Positions 33,138-41,784 are shown, counted from the first letter of the stretch. The stretch: 64,000 nucleotides of DNA from Chitinophagaceae bacterium UBA1931 (GCA_002337125.1 DDFJ01000004.1:2221889-2285888); one strand, 5' to 3'. The notes: generated by a model from the letters alone, not told the origin. Translations and numbers: made by a program.

Positions 33138-34376
33138 TTAATTATTTGCTAAGTAATACAGGGTATTACTGTTGTTTTCGTCAAAAATTGTTTTGCTTTC
33201 ATCCAGCAGTTCCTGGGCGGTAATGCTTTGATACTTCTCCAGTTCATCATTCATCAGCTGCGCATCGCCCAGCAGTTCATAATAAGCAAGACTGTTGGCC
33301 CTGCTCATTACACTCATATCTTCAAACAAAATGGTGCTTTCAGTTTTGTTGATGACTTTCTGCAGTTCTTTTTCATCAACCAGCTGTGTTTTCATTTTTT
33401 CCACCTCTTCATTCACTGCTTTTTCTGCATCGGCAATAGCCACACCTTTTACTAATTTTCCTTCAATGGTGAGCAAACCTTTATCAATGCTTCCAAAATG
33501 ATAACAATCAATATTGCTGAATAATTTTTTTTCTTTCACCAGCGATTGATATAAACGGCTGCTGGCACCACCACCAAGAATATCGGTAATAAGATCAGCT
33601 ACATAATAACCTCTTTCAAGCCTTGAAGCCATATGCCATGTTTTGTAAAAAGCATCCAGCGGAACATCGGCTTTAACTTCCAGTCTTCTTGCTTCGGTTT
33701 GTTTTGGCTCCTGCGGAATATTGCGAACATATTTTTCGCCCGATGGAATTGGCCCAAACCATTTTTCAGCCAACTGCAGCACCTGTTCTGTTTCCACATT
33801 ACCCGCTACAACAAGAATAGCGTTCAACGGTGTGTAATGTTTAAAGAAAAAGTTTTTTACATCCTGCAGCTGCGCTTCTTCAATATGCTTTAGTTCTTTT
33901 CCAATCGTCATCCATTTGTAGGGATGTTTTTTGTAAGCCATCTCCCGCATTTTATTCCATGCATCGCCGTAAGGCTTGTTGATGTAATGCTCCTTAAATT
34001 CTTCGCACACAACTTTGCGCTGCACATCTAAACTTTTTTCGCTGAATGCAAGACTGAGCATACGATCGCTTTCAAGCCAGAAAGCTGTTTCCAGGTTTTC
34101 TATTGGCAACTGGCAATAATAATTGGTGAGATCGTTGGTGGTGTATGCATTGTTTTCGCCGCCTGCTAATTGCAGCGGTTCATCATAATCAGGAATGTTG
34201 ATGGAGCCGCCAAACATGAGATGTTCAAACAAATGCGCAAAACCTGTGCGGTTTTCATCCTCATCTCTTGCGCCAACATCATACAAAACATTTACCACAG
34301 CCATTGGAGTGGCGTTGTCTTTATGTATCAGAAGTTTTAATCCGTTAGAAAGAACATGTCGTTCAAAATTGACCAT
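33138..34376 (-). CDS. M16 family zinc metallopeptidase (catalytic partner)
   Basis: 412 residues without a signal peptide. The inverted zinc motif HLFEH is at His48, Glu51 and His52 (GFAHLFEHLMFGGS), followed at the expected distance by VVCEEFKEHY with the third ligand Glu. A second-half LGGGASSRLYQSLVKEKKLFS is the typical M16 C-domain motif. Such enzymes degrade or process short peptides in a closed chamber. It precedes the zinc-less homologue by 1 bp, so the two subunits are almost surely co-produced and form a heterodimer, an inference from known paired M16 systems. Confidence 0.92.
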   Translation of the reverse strand: MVNFERHVLSNGLKLLIHKDNATPMAVVNVLYDVGARDEDENRTGFAHLFEHLMFGGSINIPDYDEPLQLAGGENNAYTTNDLTNYYCQLPIENLETAFWLESDRMLSLAFSEKSLDVQRKVVCEEFKEHYINKPYGDAWNKMREMAYKKHPYKWMTIGKELKHIEEAQLQDVKNFFFKHYTPLNAILVVAGNVETEQVLQLAEKWFGPIPSGEKYVRNIPQEPKQTEARRLEVKADVPLDAFYKTWHMASRLERGYYVADLITDILGGGASSRLYQSLVKEKKLFSNIDCYHFGSIDKGLLTIEGKLVKGVAIADAEKAVNEEVEKMKTQLVDEKELQKVINKTESTILFEDMSVMSRANSLAYYELLGDAQLMNDELEKYQSITAQELLDESKTIFDENNSNTLYYLANN

Positions 34377-34439
34377 ACCTTATCCTCGTTTTTTCAAAAA
34401 GGATTGTAAAATTCGGTAAAAAAGAAATGATGCAGGCAA

Positions 34440-35624
34440 TTACTTTAAAATGCTGCCTATTTTCAGTTCGAGCATCATGGGCACACCGTTACGGAAAATG
34501 AGCACTTTCACTTTTTCTCCCACATTCTGGAAAAGTGCTTTGTACTGCTGAATATTATTGGAGAAATTATTGCCTACGCCAAAAATGATATCGCCCGGTA
34601 AAAAACCTGCTTTTTCTGCCGGCGATCCCTGCTGTACTTCGGTGATGGTTACCTTGCTGTCGACAAAATAAAAGTTCATACCAGTGTACGAATAATCAAA
34701 CGGCTCTTTCATGTGAGTGTTGGGCGTAAGATGGATGGTGCGTTCGGGATAATTGATCACAAGGTTAAAACGCCGCAGTAAATCACTTCCTATTAAACCT
34801 GCAACGTCGGGATAAGTAAGCACATTGAGTGTATCGCTGTAAACATGTACCGGTATTTTTTTAAAATTGTACTTGCCGATTTTAGCTTTTTTTAGTGTTG
34901 TAAGCCGCATGTTGATTTTTCCGCCCAGTCCTTCCACCTGTGTGCTTACAGACTTTCTGTCTTTGGCAATAATGCTGCTGTCGGTTAAAAGCCGTTCAGG
35001 AAAAAGTATACACATGCCCGCCCCGGTATCAAAGTAGAAACTCAGTAATAATTTTCTTGCATCTGAAATTTCATGCTGCGTTACAGGGATTGATACGAAA
35101 GATGGTTTCAGAAAAGTACCACCCCCCGGATATTTATACTTACCGGGAGAGTAAACAGAAATAAGTTGCTTATCGTAATCAAGTGCAACAATATAACGGC
35201 GGAAGAACGAATAGCCAATAATACCATCAACACGAAAGCCGTATACTTCACTGAGGATTTCATAATCGTTGATGTGAAAGTCAAGATTTTCAATATCCAG
35301 TTTTGGAAAATGTAATGTGCCTCCCTTGTAATAATGTATGTTCTTGATACCGCCAATTCCACGAACGGTACGGTCGCTTGGCTCCAGCGGAAGCCTGTAA
35401 TAGAGAGCAGTAACAGTGTCTAACGAAATACCACCGCTTCCGGTATCTAAAATAAAATTGAGTGTGTCTTTAAAATCGTTCAATGTGCCGTGCAGCACAA
35501 CAATTCCCCCGGTGAGTTGTTCAAACTTAAACGTGGTGATTAACCGGGCTGGCGGATAATCATAGTTTTGAGCGTTTAAATGAAGGCAGAGAAGCAGTAA
35601 GCATATCGTTTTGGCGAACTTCAC
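34440..35624 (-). CDS. Secreted retropepsin-like aspartyl protease with PDZ domain
   Basis: 394 residues with a signal peptide (MKFAKTICLLLLCLHLNA). Two aspartyl protease halves are visible: ILDTGSGGIS at about residue 58 and FYFDTGAGMCIL near 197, each with the catalytic D-T/S-G. A long central part contains YSFFRRYIVALDYDKQ and GLIGSDLLRRFNLVINYPERTIHL. A C-terminal PDZ domain (VQQGSPAEKAGFLPGDIIFGVGN) occupies about residues 325-390. Two D-T-G sites in one chain give a possible single-chain enzyme. It is probably periplasmic, with the PDZ domain binding protein tails. Monocistronic. Confidence 0.88.
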   Translation of the reverse strand: MKFAKTICLLLLCLHLNAQNYDYPPARLITTFKFEQLTGGIVVLHGTLNDFKDTLNFILDTGSGGISLDTVTALYYRLPLEPSDRTVRGIGGIKNIHYYKGGTLHFPKLDIENLDFHINDYEILSEVYGFRVDGIIGYSFFRRYIVALDYDKQLISVYSPGKYKYPGGGTFLKPSFVSIPVTQHEISDARKLLLSFYFDTGAGMCILFPERLLTDSSIIAKDRKSVSTQVEGLGGKINMRLTTLKKAKIGKYNFKKIPVHVYSDTLNVLTYPDVAGLIGSDLLRRFNLVINYPERTIHLTPNTHMKEPFDYSYTGMNFYFVDSKVTITEVQQGSPAEKAGFLPGDIIFGVGNNFSNNIQQYKALFQNVGEKVKVLIFRNGVPMMLELKIGSILK

Positions 35625-35701
35625 AATTCAATTTAACTGAAACTGTTTGCTTAAACAAAGAAATTATGATGAACGCAGGATGCTGCTAACCGGCAACGCC
35701 G

Positions 35702-35709
35702 TACTTTTG
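35702..35709 (+). promoter_or_regulatory. Bacteroidota -7 element before mqnC
   Basis: TACTTTTG fits TAnnTTTG exactly. A transcript start near 35716 leaves a leader of about 90 nt before the mqnC ATG at 35807. No -33 element is clear. Confidence 0.35.
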
Positions 35710-35806
35710 CAGTTCAGAACAAAAACAGGTTTCATTAACAAATGATGTGCTGAATCCTTTGCCGGTTTTCTCTGACAAGCATTGTTCTGTTTTTTAAATC
35801 ATCCAT

Positions 35807-36931
35807 ATGAACCTAAACGAACTTTATCAAAAGGCTTCGAACTTTGAATTTCTTACTGTTGAAGAAGGAATGTACCTGTTTCAGCATGCACCGCTTACTG
35901 AGTTGATGTATGTTGCTGATGAACTGCGCAAGCAACAGGTTCCGCACGGAAAAGTTACCTGGCAGATTGACCGCAATGTGAATACAACCAATGTGTGTAT
36001 TGCCAATTGTAAATTCTGCAACTTCTATCGCATTCCCGGTCACCCGGAAGCGTACATCACCGATATTGATACGTACAAAGTAAAAATTGATCAGACAATC
36101 AAATGGGGAGGCGATCAGTTGCTCTTGCAAGGTGGTCATCATCCTGAACTTGGACTGGATTTTTATACAACATTATTTAAGCAGCTGAAAGAATTATATC
36201 CCGATGTGAAGCTGCATGCACTCGGGCCTCCCGAAGTAGCACATATCACCAAGCTTGCAAAGAGTACACACAGGGAAGTGCTCACAGCATTAAAAGAAGC
36301 AGGGCTTGATTCGTTGCCAGGTGCTGGTGCTGAAATTCTGATTGACCGTGTTCGCCGTTTAATCAGCAAAGGAAAATGTGGTGCACAGGAATGGCTTGAT
36401 ATTATGCACGAAGCACACAAACTCAATATCACCACTTCTGCAACCATGATGTTTGGTCATGTGGAAACATTACAGGAACGTTTTGAGCATTTGGTAAAGA
36501 TCCGTGAAGTGCAGAGCCGCAAACCTGCTGAAGCAAAAGGATTTCTTGCATTTATTCCATGGACATTCCAGGATGTTGATACATTGCTTTCAAAAATACG
36601 TGGCGTACATAATTTAACTACAGCTGAAGAATACATTCGTATGATTGCGCTGAGTCGTATTATGTTGCCGAATATTAAGAACATACAGGCAAGCTGGTTA
36701 ACTGTTGGTAAAGAAACCGCACAACTGGCATTACATGCAGGAGCAAACGATTTTGGAAGTATTATGCTGGAAGAAAACGTGGTAAGTGCAGCAGGAGCAC
36801 CGCACAGGTTTACATACAAATCTATCCAGGATGCAATCAGGGAAGGAGGATTTGAACCACAGCTCCGCACACAGCAATACGAGTGGAGAGAATTGCCACA
36901 GGTAATTGAAGAGCAGGTGGTGAATTATTAA
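35807..36931 (+). CDS. mqnC: Cyclic dehypoxanthinyl futalosine synthase MqnC
   Basis: 374 residues. A radical SAM enzyme that cyclises dehypoxanthinyl futalosine in the futalosine route to menaquinone. The cluster motif is CIANCKFC (Cys64, Cys68, Cys71), followed by NFYRIPGHPEAY, LLLQGGHHPELGLDFY, SLPGAGAEIL and the MqnC-type segment FLAFIPWTFQDVDT. The related aminofutalosine synthase MqnE has a different length and N-terminus, so MqnC is preferred. Its presence indicates menaquinone as respiratory quinone. No other mqn gene lies in the window. A perfect 13-bp stem terminator follows. Confidence 0.93.
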   Translation: MNLNELYQKASNFEFLTVEEGMYLFQHAPLTELMYVADELRKQQVPHGKVTWQIDRNVNTTNVCIANCKFCNFYRIPGHPEAYITDIDTYKVKIDQTIKWGGDQLLLQGGHHPELGLDFYTTLFKQLKELYPDVKLHALGPPEVAHITKLAKSTHREVLTALKEAGLDSLPGAGAEILIDRVRRLISKGKCGAQEWLDIMHEAHKLNITTSATMMFGHVETLQERFEHLVKIREVQSRKPAEAKGFLAFIPWTFQDVDTLLSKIRGVHNLTTAEEYIRMIALSRIMLPNIKNIQASWLTVGKETAQLALHAGANDFGSIMLEENVVSAAGAPHRFTYKSIQDAIREGGFEPQLRTQQYEWRELPQVIEEQVVNY

Positions 36932-36950
36932 GAAGTATAAGATGATTGAT

Positions 36951-36982
36951 AAAGGAGAACATGATTCATGTTCTCCTTTTTT
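36951..36982 (+). terminator. Rho-independent terminator of mqnC
   Basis: AAAGGAGAACATG (36951-36963) pairs exactly with CATGTTCTCCTTT (36967-36979), closing a three-base loop, and ends in a T-run. It lies 19 bp after the stop codon. Confidence 0.88.
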
Positions 36983-37067
36983 ATTTCATAAAGGATATAC
37001 ATGATTCGTCTTACCTTTCATTATTGTAAATCCGTTCATTCATAATCGAAGATTTAAAATACATCAG

Positions 37068-38474
37068 ATGAAAAAACTACTTGCCTTTCTCTTACTTGTT
37101 ACATTACACACATCGATTAAAGCAGGCATTCGTTTGCCAAATCTTGTTGGCGGCAACATGGTGCTGCAGCAAAACACAACAGTGAAATTGTGGGGATGGT
37201 CTGATCCAGCTGAGAAAATTTTCATCACAACATCATGGAATAACAAAACTGATTCAGCAATTGCAACAGGAAATGCAAAATGGGAGTTGAAGGTTCATAC
37301 ACCTGCAGCAGGTGGTCCGTACACAATTACATTAAAAGGAAATAACACGATTGTATTAAGCAATATCATGATTGGTGAAGTATGGATTTGTTCAGGTCAG
37401 TCGAATATGGAAATGAATTACAACTGGGGATTGCCTGATGTGAAAGAAGAATTACCCAATGCTGCAAATGATAACATCCGCTTTTTTACAATACTCAAAA
37501 CAACATCATCTTATCCGCAGGATAACTGCGAAGGCAGATGGCTGCAGTGCGATTCAAATACATTAAAAAGTTTCAGCGCTGTTGCCTATTTCTTCGCCAA
37601 AAAAATCAACAGCACATTGCATGTTCCTGTTGGATTAATCAGTACCAACTGGGGAGGCACTCCTGCTGAAGTGTGGATGGAAGAATCGGTTGTAAACAGT
37701 GATCCTGTTTTAAAAACGGCAGCAGCAAAATTAAATACTGTGCCATGGTGGCCTGTTACTCCCGGTGCTGCATACAACGCTATGATTGCTCCGTTAATCA
37801 ATTATAGTGTTGCCGGAGCAATCTGGTACCAAGGCGAAAGCAATGTTGGTACCGCCGATACATATGCTCAACTGTTAACAGCATTAATCAGCAACTGGAG
37901 AAAACAGTGGAACAAGGATCTATCTTTTTATTATGTGCAGATTGCTCCCTATGCATACGGAAACAAGTTTGTGTCGGCTATTGTACGTGAACAACAAACA
38001 AAAGTGATGTCGGTTCCAAATACAGGTATGGTGGTGATTACAGACCTGGTTGATAACATCAAAGACATTCATCCAAAAAACAAACATGATGTTGGTTACC
38101 GTTTGGCGGCATGGGCTTTGGCAGAAACCTATCATCAAAGTGGTGTCGTTTATAAAAACCCAGTTTACAAAAGCATCGAAATACAAAACGATAAAGCAGT
38201 TATTACACTTGATAATGTTTTAACGGGATTAACTGTAAAAGGAAAAGAAATCACCGAGCTGTTTATTGCAGGTGCTGATAAAGTGTTTTATCCTGCAACA
38301 GCAAAAATCAAAAACAATCAACTTGTTGTTACAAGCAAACTGGTGAAACAACCGGTGGCTGTACGTTTTGGTTTCAGCAATAAAGCAATGCCCAATTTGT
38401 TCAGCAATGAAGGATTACCTGTGAACCCTTTCAGAACAGATGATTGGGAACTCGACCGTTCAGAAGAAAAATAG
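37068..38474 (+). CDS. Secreted sialate O-acetylesterase-like SGNH esterase
   Basis: 468 residues with a signal peptide (MKKLLAFLLLVTLHTSIKA). Early beta-sandwich features (LPNLVGGNMVLQQ, VKLWGWSDPAEKI) lead to the esterase centre GEVWICSGQSNMEM with nucleophile Ser112. The domain continues with TNWGGTPAEVWM, WYQGESNVG and DIHPKNKHDVGYRLA near residue 345, which should hold the Asp-His pair of the SGNH triad. Family members remove acetyl groups from sialic acids, xylan or other sugars. Here it is a lone gene followed closely by a macrodomain gene, so a role in glycan use is inference only. Confidence 0.9.
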   Translation: MKKLLAFLLLVTLHTSIKAGIRLPNLVGGNMVLQQNTTVKLWGWSDPAEKIFITTSWNNKTDSAIATGNAKWELKVHTPAAGGPYTITLKGNNTIVLSNIMIGEVWICSGQSNMEMNYNWGLPDVKEELPNAANDNIRFFTILKTTSSYPQDNCEGRWLQCDSNTLKSFSAVAYFFAKKINSTLHVPVGLISTNWGGTPAEVWMEESVVNSDPVLKTAAAKLNTVPWWPVTPGAAYNAMIAPLINYSVAGAIWYQGESNVGTADTYAQLLTALISNWRKQWNKDLSFYYVQIAPYAYGNKFVSAIVREQQTKVMSVPNTGMVVITDLVDNIKDIHPKNKHDVGYRLAAWALAETYHQSGVVYKNPVYKSIEIQNDKAVITLDNVLTGLTVKGKEITELFIAGADKVFYPATAKIKNNQLVVTSKLVKQPVAVRFGFSNKAMPNLFSNEGLPVNPFRTDDWELDRSEEK

Positions 38475-38479
38475 TTGAG

Positions 38480-39013
38480 ATGAAAACAGCAGAACGTATT
38501 GAAGTAATTAAAGCAGATATTACAAAAGTTGCAGCTGATGCAATTGTAAACGCAGCCAACACTTCATTACTTGGAGGTGGAGGTGTGGATGGTGCTATAC
38601 ACCGAGCAGGTGGTCCGGCGATTCTTGCCGATTGCAGAAAGATTGTTGCCCGGCAAGGTGGTTGTAAAACAGGTGATGCGGTCATTACAACAGCAGGAAA
38701 CTTACCGGCAACTTATGTAATTCATACTGTTGGTCCTGTTTGGAACGACGGAAAAAATAACGAAGCAGAAAAGCTGAAGAACTGTTACATCAACTCATTG
38801 CAGCTTGCTGCAGCGCATCAATGTAAAACAGTTGCATTCCCAAATATCAGTACCGGCATCTACCATTTTCCAAAACCAGCTGCTGCAAAAATTGCAATAA
38901 CAGCAATTGCTGAATTTTTAGCAACAAACCTCTTACCGGAAAAAGTATTCATCGTTTGTTTTGATGAAGAAAATTTTCTGCTTGCAAATGAAGAAGTAAA
39001 ACAGTTACAGTAA
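38480..39013 (+). CDS. Macrodomain protein (O-acetyl-ADP-ribose deacetylase type)
   Basis: 177 residues from the ATG at 38480, 5 bp after the esterase stop. The macrodomain ADP-ribose loops are visible: IEVIKADITKVAADAIVNAANTSLLGGGGVDGAIHRAGG (with the GGG-VDG-I loop) and FPNISTGIYHFPK, plus GDAVITTAGNLPATYVIHTVGP. The subgroup is the YmdB or MacroD type that hydrolyses O-acetyl-ADP-ribose and some ADP-ribosylated products in the cytosol. Its position suggests co-transcription with the esterase gene. No ADP-ribosyltransferase gene is visible nearby, so this is probably housekeeping rather than part of a toxin-antitoxin pair. Confidence 0.92.
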   Translation: MKTAERIEVIKADITKVAADAIVNAANTSLLGGGGVDGAIHRAGGPAILADCRKIVARQGGCKTGDAVITTAGNLPATYVIHTVGPVWNDGKNNEAEKLKNCYINSLQLAAAHQCKTVAFPNISTGIYHFPKPAAAKIAITAIAEFLATNLLPEKVFIVCFDEENFLLANEEVKQLQ

Positions 39014-39070
39014 TTATTTATTTCAGGATACATTAAAACGTGTAGAATCTGCGTTGGTAATAGTATAAAT

Positions 39071-39341
39071 AAAAAACCCCGGGGTACCGGGGCTTATTAT
39101 TGGCTTCAGAATGTTTTGTTTTTGTTTCTTGTCCGTGTTACTCTTTTTGGGTACGAAGCCATCTTGGTTTTTCTGCCGGGGATTAATCGGCGTTATTGGA
39201 TTTTTTGGTTTTCACAGGGCCTTTTTAAAAACGGGCCTTACTGGATAATTGGATACGGTTTTTTAACTGGATTTGGATTTTCGTCTCTTGATGATGTAAA
39301 ACTACATTGCATTCTCATCTGCAAAAAGAAATTTGGCTTGT
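39071..39341 (-). ncRNA. Putative small RNA, copy 1 of a tandem array
   Basis: On the minus strand a promoter-like block (ATTTTGAAAACAA, 39353-39341) is preceded by the palindrome TAAGTG-n4-CACTTA (39377-39392). It leads into about 270 nt and then the hairpin CCCCGG/CCGGGG (39077-39092) with a six-base T-run (39076-39071). An internal stem GGCTTC/GAAGCC (39102-39107 with 39155-39160) closes a 47-nt loop. The body repeats the short motif ATCCAA/ATCCAG. No open frame is shared with copies 2 and 3, so a structured RNA is the better reading. No known Rfam family was recognised. Confidence 0.55.
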
Positions 39342-39513
39342 TGTTTTCAAAATGAAGTGTGAGCATGTGTAATGAATAAGTGCGCACACTTAACCGGTTT
39401 ATAAACAAAACACTTTTTTGCTGCCTTATGATCTGTTATAAGCAGAAAATACACAGAAAAGTGTTGATGATTTTTTACAGTATACAAATCGATTTTGTTT
39501 AATGGGCAGAAAT

Positions 39514-39779
39514 AAAAAACCCCGGTAAACCGGGGCTTAATATTTGGGCTTCAGAATTTTTTTTGTTTGGTTCTCGTCCGTTTGTTAACGTTGGGTACGA
39601 AGCCGTTTTGGTTTTCAAATGCTGCAATTACAGCGGTATTGGATTTAATCGGTTAATCAAAATATGCATTTAAAGACGGGCTCTAAGGATGCTGGATTCT
39701 GACTTTCAAATGGTATTGGATTTTCTTGCTGATATAAACCTACTTCACATTTTTAGTTGTATAAAGAAAAAAGCAGAAT
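39514..39779 (-). ncRNA. Putative small RNA, copy 2 of a tandem array
   Basis: This is the most diverged copy. It keeps the TATTTTGAAAAC block at about 39792-39781, the palindrome ATAAGTG-n4-CACTTAT at 39814-39831, the GGCTTC/GAAGCC stem (39547-39552 with 39599-39604, 46-nt loop) and the terminal CCCCGG/CCGGGG hairpin (39520-39535) with a T-run to 39514. Much of the middle has changed, which argues that only the hairpins and promoter parts are under constraint. Confidence 0.5.
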
Positions 39780-39894
39780 TGTTTTCAAAATAGAGTGGCA
39801 ACATTTGCAGGGCATAAGTGGTCACACTTATTATCACAATAAATAATATCCTTTTTATGTCTTAAACGGCGGTTTTCCATGCAGGAATAGAAAT

Positions 39895-40174
39895 AAAAAA
39901 CCCCGGAAATAACCGGGGCTTATTATTGGCTTCTTAATTCTTTTGTTGTTTGGTCTTGTCCGTGATACTCATTTCAGGGTACAGAAGCCATCTTGGATTT
40001 CATGTGCCGGGATTAATCGGCGATATTGGATTTTCTTGGTTTTCACAGGGCCTTCTTAAAAACGGGCCTTACTGGATAATTGGATTTAGGATTCGGATTT
40101 TCTAAGTATTGGATTTTCTTTCGATGATGTAAAAGTATACCGCCGTCAGAAATGAAAAAAGAATTTTGGATAGT
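39895..40174 (-). ncRNA. Putative small RNA, copy 3 of a tandem array
   Basis: It is the copy closest to the small membrane protein gene at 40262. The ATTTTGAAAACAAC block is at 40186-40173 and TAAGTG and CACTTA lie at 40203-40225, here with an 11-bp spacer. The GGCTTC/GAAGCC stem is at 39928-39933 and 39984-39989. The terminator CCCCGG/CCGGGG is at 39901-39918 with T-run to 39895. The stretch between promoter block and palindrome is almost identical to copy 1. Confidence 0.55.
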
Positions 40175-40261
40175 TGTTTTCAAAATAAAGTGTGAGCATG
40201 TGTAAGTGCTAAGGAACACCACTTATTGGCATAATAAACAAAATACTGTTTGTGCTAAAAG

Positions 40262-40555
40262 TCACAACAGTAAATCGGGAAAGTATAACAGAAAAAGAAC
40301 AAGACCAATGCAAAGCAAAACAATCAGTATATATTTCTTGAAACGATAGAGGATAAACGAAGCAACAAGTATAATAGCCGATAAAATCGATAAACGTAAT
40401 GGAAGCTCAGCTATCATTTTTATAAAGCCAGATGAAATAAGCGGAGTTTGTAAGCTGTAAATGGTTTGAATATAAGTAACGAGATTATAAATAAAAATAA
40501 TTCCTGCCGAAATCATTGCAATTATAGCTGCATATTGTAGTCTTTTGCTGTTCAT
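40262..40555 (-). CDS. Small membrane protein, function unknown
   Basis: 97 residues from the ATG at 40555 (MNSKRLQYAAIIAM); an ATG at 40600 would give 112 residues, starting 2 bp from the stop of the upstream galactosidase gene. Three membrane segments are visible: YAAIIAMISAGIIFIYNLVTYI, LRLSILSAIILVASFILYRF and YILIVLLCIGLVLFLLYFPDLL. No family is recognised. The gene follows the alpha-galactosidase gene in the same direction and probably shares its transcript. The repeat array begins right after its stop. Confidence 0.6.
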   Translation of the reverse strand: MNSKRLQYAAIIAMISAGIIFIYNLVTYIQTIYSLQTPLISSGFIKMIAELPLRLSILSAIILVASFILYRFKKYILIVLLCIGLVLFLLYFPDLLL

Positions 40556-40602
40556 TATATGTGATCTGATTTTTTGTTGATGAAAAAAATACCCAGCCAT
40601 TA

Positions 40603-41784
40603 TTATTCTGCTTTCAGCAAAACAATTCCATGCTTTGGAATTGTAAAGGATCGTTCATCGCCGGCTTTGCCAATATTTTGATGAAGCCATAAATCTCTTA
40701 ACAGGCTGTTGCTGTTTATGCCAAGCTCTTTTGTTTTTAATGTAAACACAGTTTCTGCATCACCACGGTTGATGATAGCAATTGCCATAGCGCCGGCTTT
40801 CTTGCCTGAAATGGGCTTCATCCATACTTCCACATTTCCTTCTGCAAAAATGGGCTTTGCCTGTACAAACAAGGGGTCCTGGTTTAATGCAATCACTTCT
40901 TTATTGGTGAGAATTTCAACAGTTTGTTGACTCATGTGCCGCAGATCATTACCGGCAAGTAATGGCGAGTTAAGCATACACCACATACTGAAATGTGTTT
41001 TGTCTTCATCATAACTCATTCCTCTTCCCACCTGCAGCATGTCCATATCGTTGTAATGACCGGCAGAAGAATATTTGTATAAATCTTTGTTGAGATCAAT
41101 GATGTGAAGAATGGAAGAAAATTTTTCGCTGATATCACCCGACACTCTCCAGGAATCTGCCTGATGAATTACCCACTCACCGGGAAACTTCCACCGGCAA
41201 ACATTGAAAACAATATTACTGTCGATTGCTTTTACTGCACGGATGAGTTTTGTGTATTCTTCTTCTTCACTCAATTTCATTTTTTCACCACCACACCAGT
41301 CAACTTTTAAAAAGTCAAACTTCCATTGATGAAAAAACAAATCGAGGTCCTGGTTTACATGGCCATAAACACCGGCGCCAATACCAAGCGAATCTTTATC
41401 CCAGATAGAACCGCAGGTGTTCTTTCCTGCATCGGTATAAATACCCGCTTTCAGTCCTTTGCTGTGAATGTAATTGGTTAAAGCACGCATGCCCGATGGA
41501 AATTTTTGTGCATTCACAAACAGTTTTCCCGAAGAATCCCTGCCGCCAAAATAACCATCATCAATATTGATAAACCGGTAACCGGCTGCATACATGCCCG
41601 ACGATACCAATGCATCTGCCTGCTCCCTGATCATCTGTTCATTGATGTTTACACGGAAATTGTTCCAGCTGCTCCAACCCATAATGGGAGCTTTTGCTTT
41701 TTGTGCATACAAGCTGAAAGATGTAAACAGGAAAGCACACAGGATTACTGCTGTGAGTTTTATACTGGGTTTATTCTTCGCCAT
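40603..41784 (-). CDS. GH27 alpha-galactosidase, secreted
   Basis: 393 residues with a signal peptide (MAKNKPSIKLTAVILCAFLF...SLYA). The glycoside hydrolase 27 core is clear: PIMGWSSWNNF, FINIDDGYFG, KAGIYTDAGKNTC and FLKVDWCGG with nucleophile Asp162, then DSWRVSGDI with acid/base Asp217. A C-terminal beta-sandwich follows after about residue 310. Members cleave alpha-galactose from melibiose, raffinose or galactomannan and some act on other alpha-linked sugars. The protein is probably periplasmic. It is not in a polysaccharide-utilisation locus (no SusC/D is present). Confidence 0.93.
   Translation of the reverse strand: MAKNKPSIKLTAVILCAFLFTSFSLYAQKAKAPIMGWSSWNNFRVNINEQMIREQADALVSSGMYAAGYRFINIDDGYFGGRDSSGKLFVNAQKFPSGMRALTNYIHSKGLKAGIYTDAGKNTCGSIWDKDSLGIGAGVYGHVNQDLDLFFHQWKFDFLKVDWCGGEKMKLSEEEEYTKLIRAVKAIDSNIVFNVCRWKFPGEWVIHQADSWRVSGDISEKFSSILHIIDLNKDLYKYSSAGHYNDMDMLQVGRGMSYDEDKTHFSMWCMLNSPLLAGNDLRHMSQQTVEILTNKEVIALNQDPLFVQAKPIFAEGNVEVWMKPISGKKAGAMAIAIINRGDAETVFTLKTKELGINSNSLLRDLWLHQNIGKAGDERSFTIPKHGIVLLKAE

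Larger units (their letters stand above)
39014..40261. repeat. Gene-free array of three diverged tandem units
   Basis: This 1248-bp stretch holds no supported protein gene. It consists of three head-to-tail copies of one unit, beginning at the CCCCGG hairpins at 39071, 39514 and 39895 (periods 443 and 381 bp). Copies 1 and 3 share long near-identical blocks, for example around 39205-39253 and 40035-40083; copy 2 has diverged but keeps the two hairpins and the upstream palindrome. A 79-codon plus-strand frame in copy 1 (39116-39355) is not kept in the other two, so it is not taken as coding. Confidence 0.85.

Noticed and set aside
38480..39013. Macrodomain as part of an ADP-ribosylation toxin-antitoxin or defence system
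   Set aside because: No ADP-ribosyltransferase or other defence gene lies next to it; the neighbour is a sugar esterase.
39116..39355. 79-codon plus-strand frame in copy 1 of the repeat array
   Set aside because: The frame is not kept in copies 2 and 3, and the conserved features of the unit point to minus-strand transcription.
39071..40225. CRISPR or CsrB-like sponge RNA
   Set aside because: There are only three units of 380-440 bp with no short direct repeats and spacers and no cas genes. GGAT motifs appear only on the strand without the terminator, and CsrA-type regulators are not typical of this phylum.
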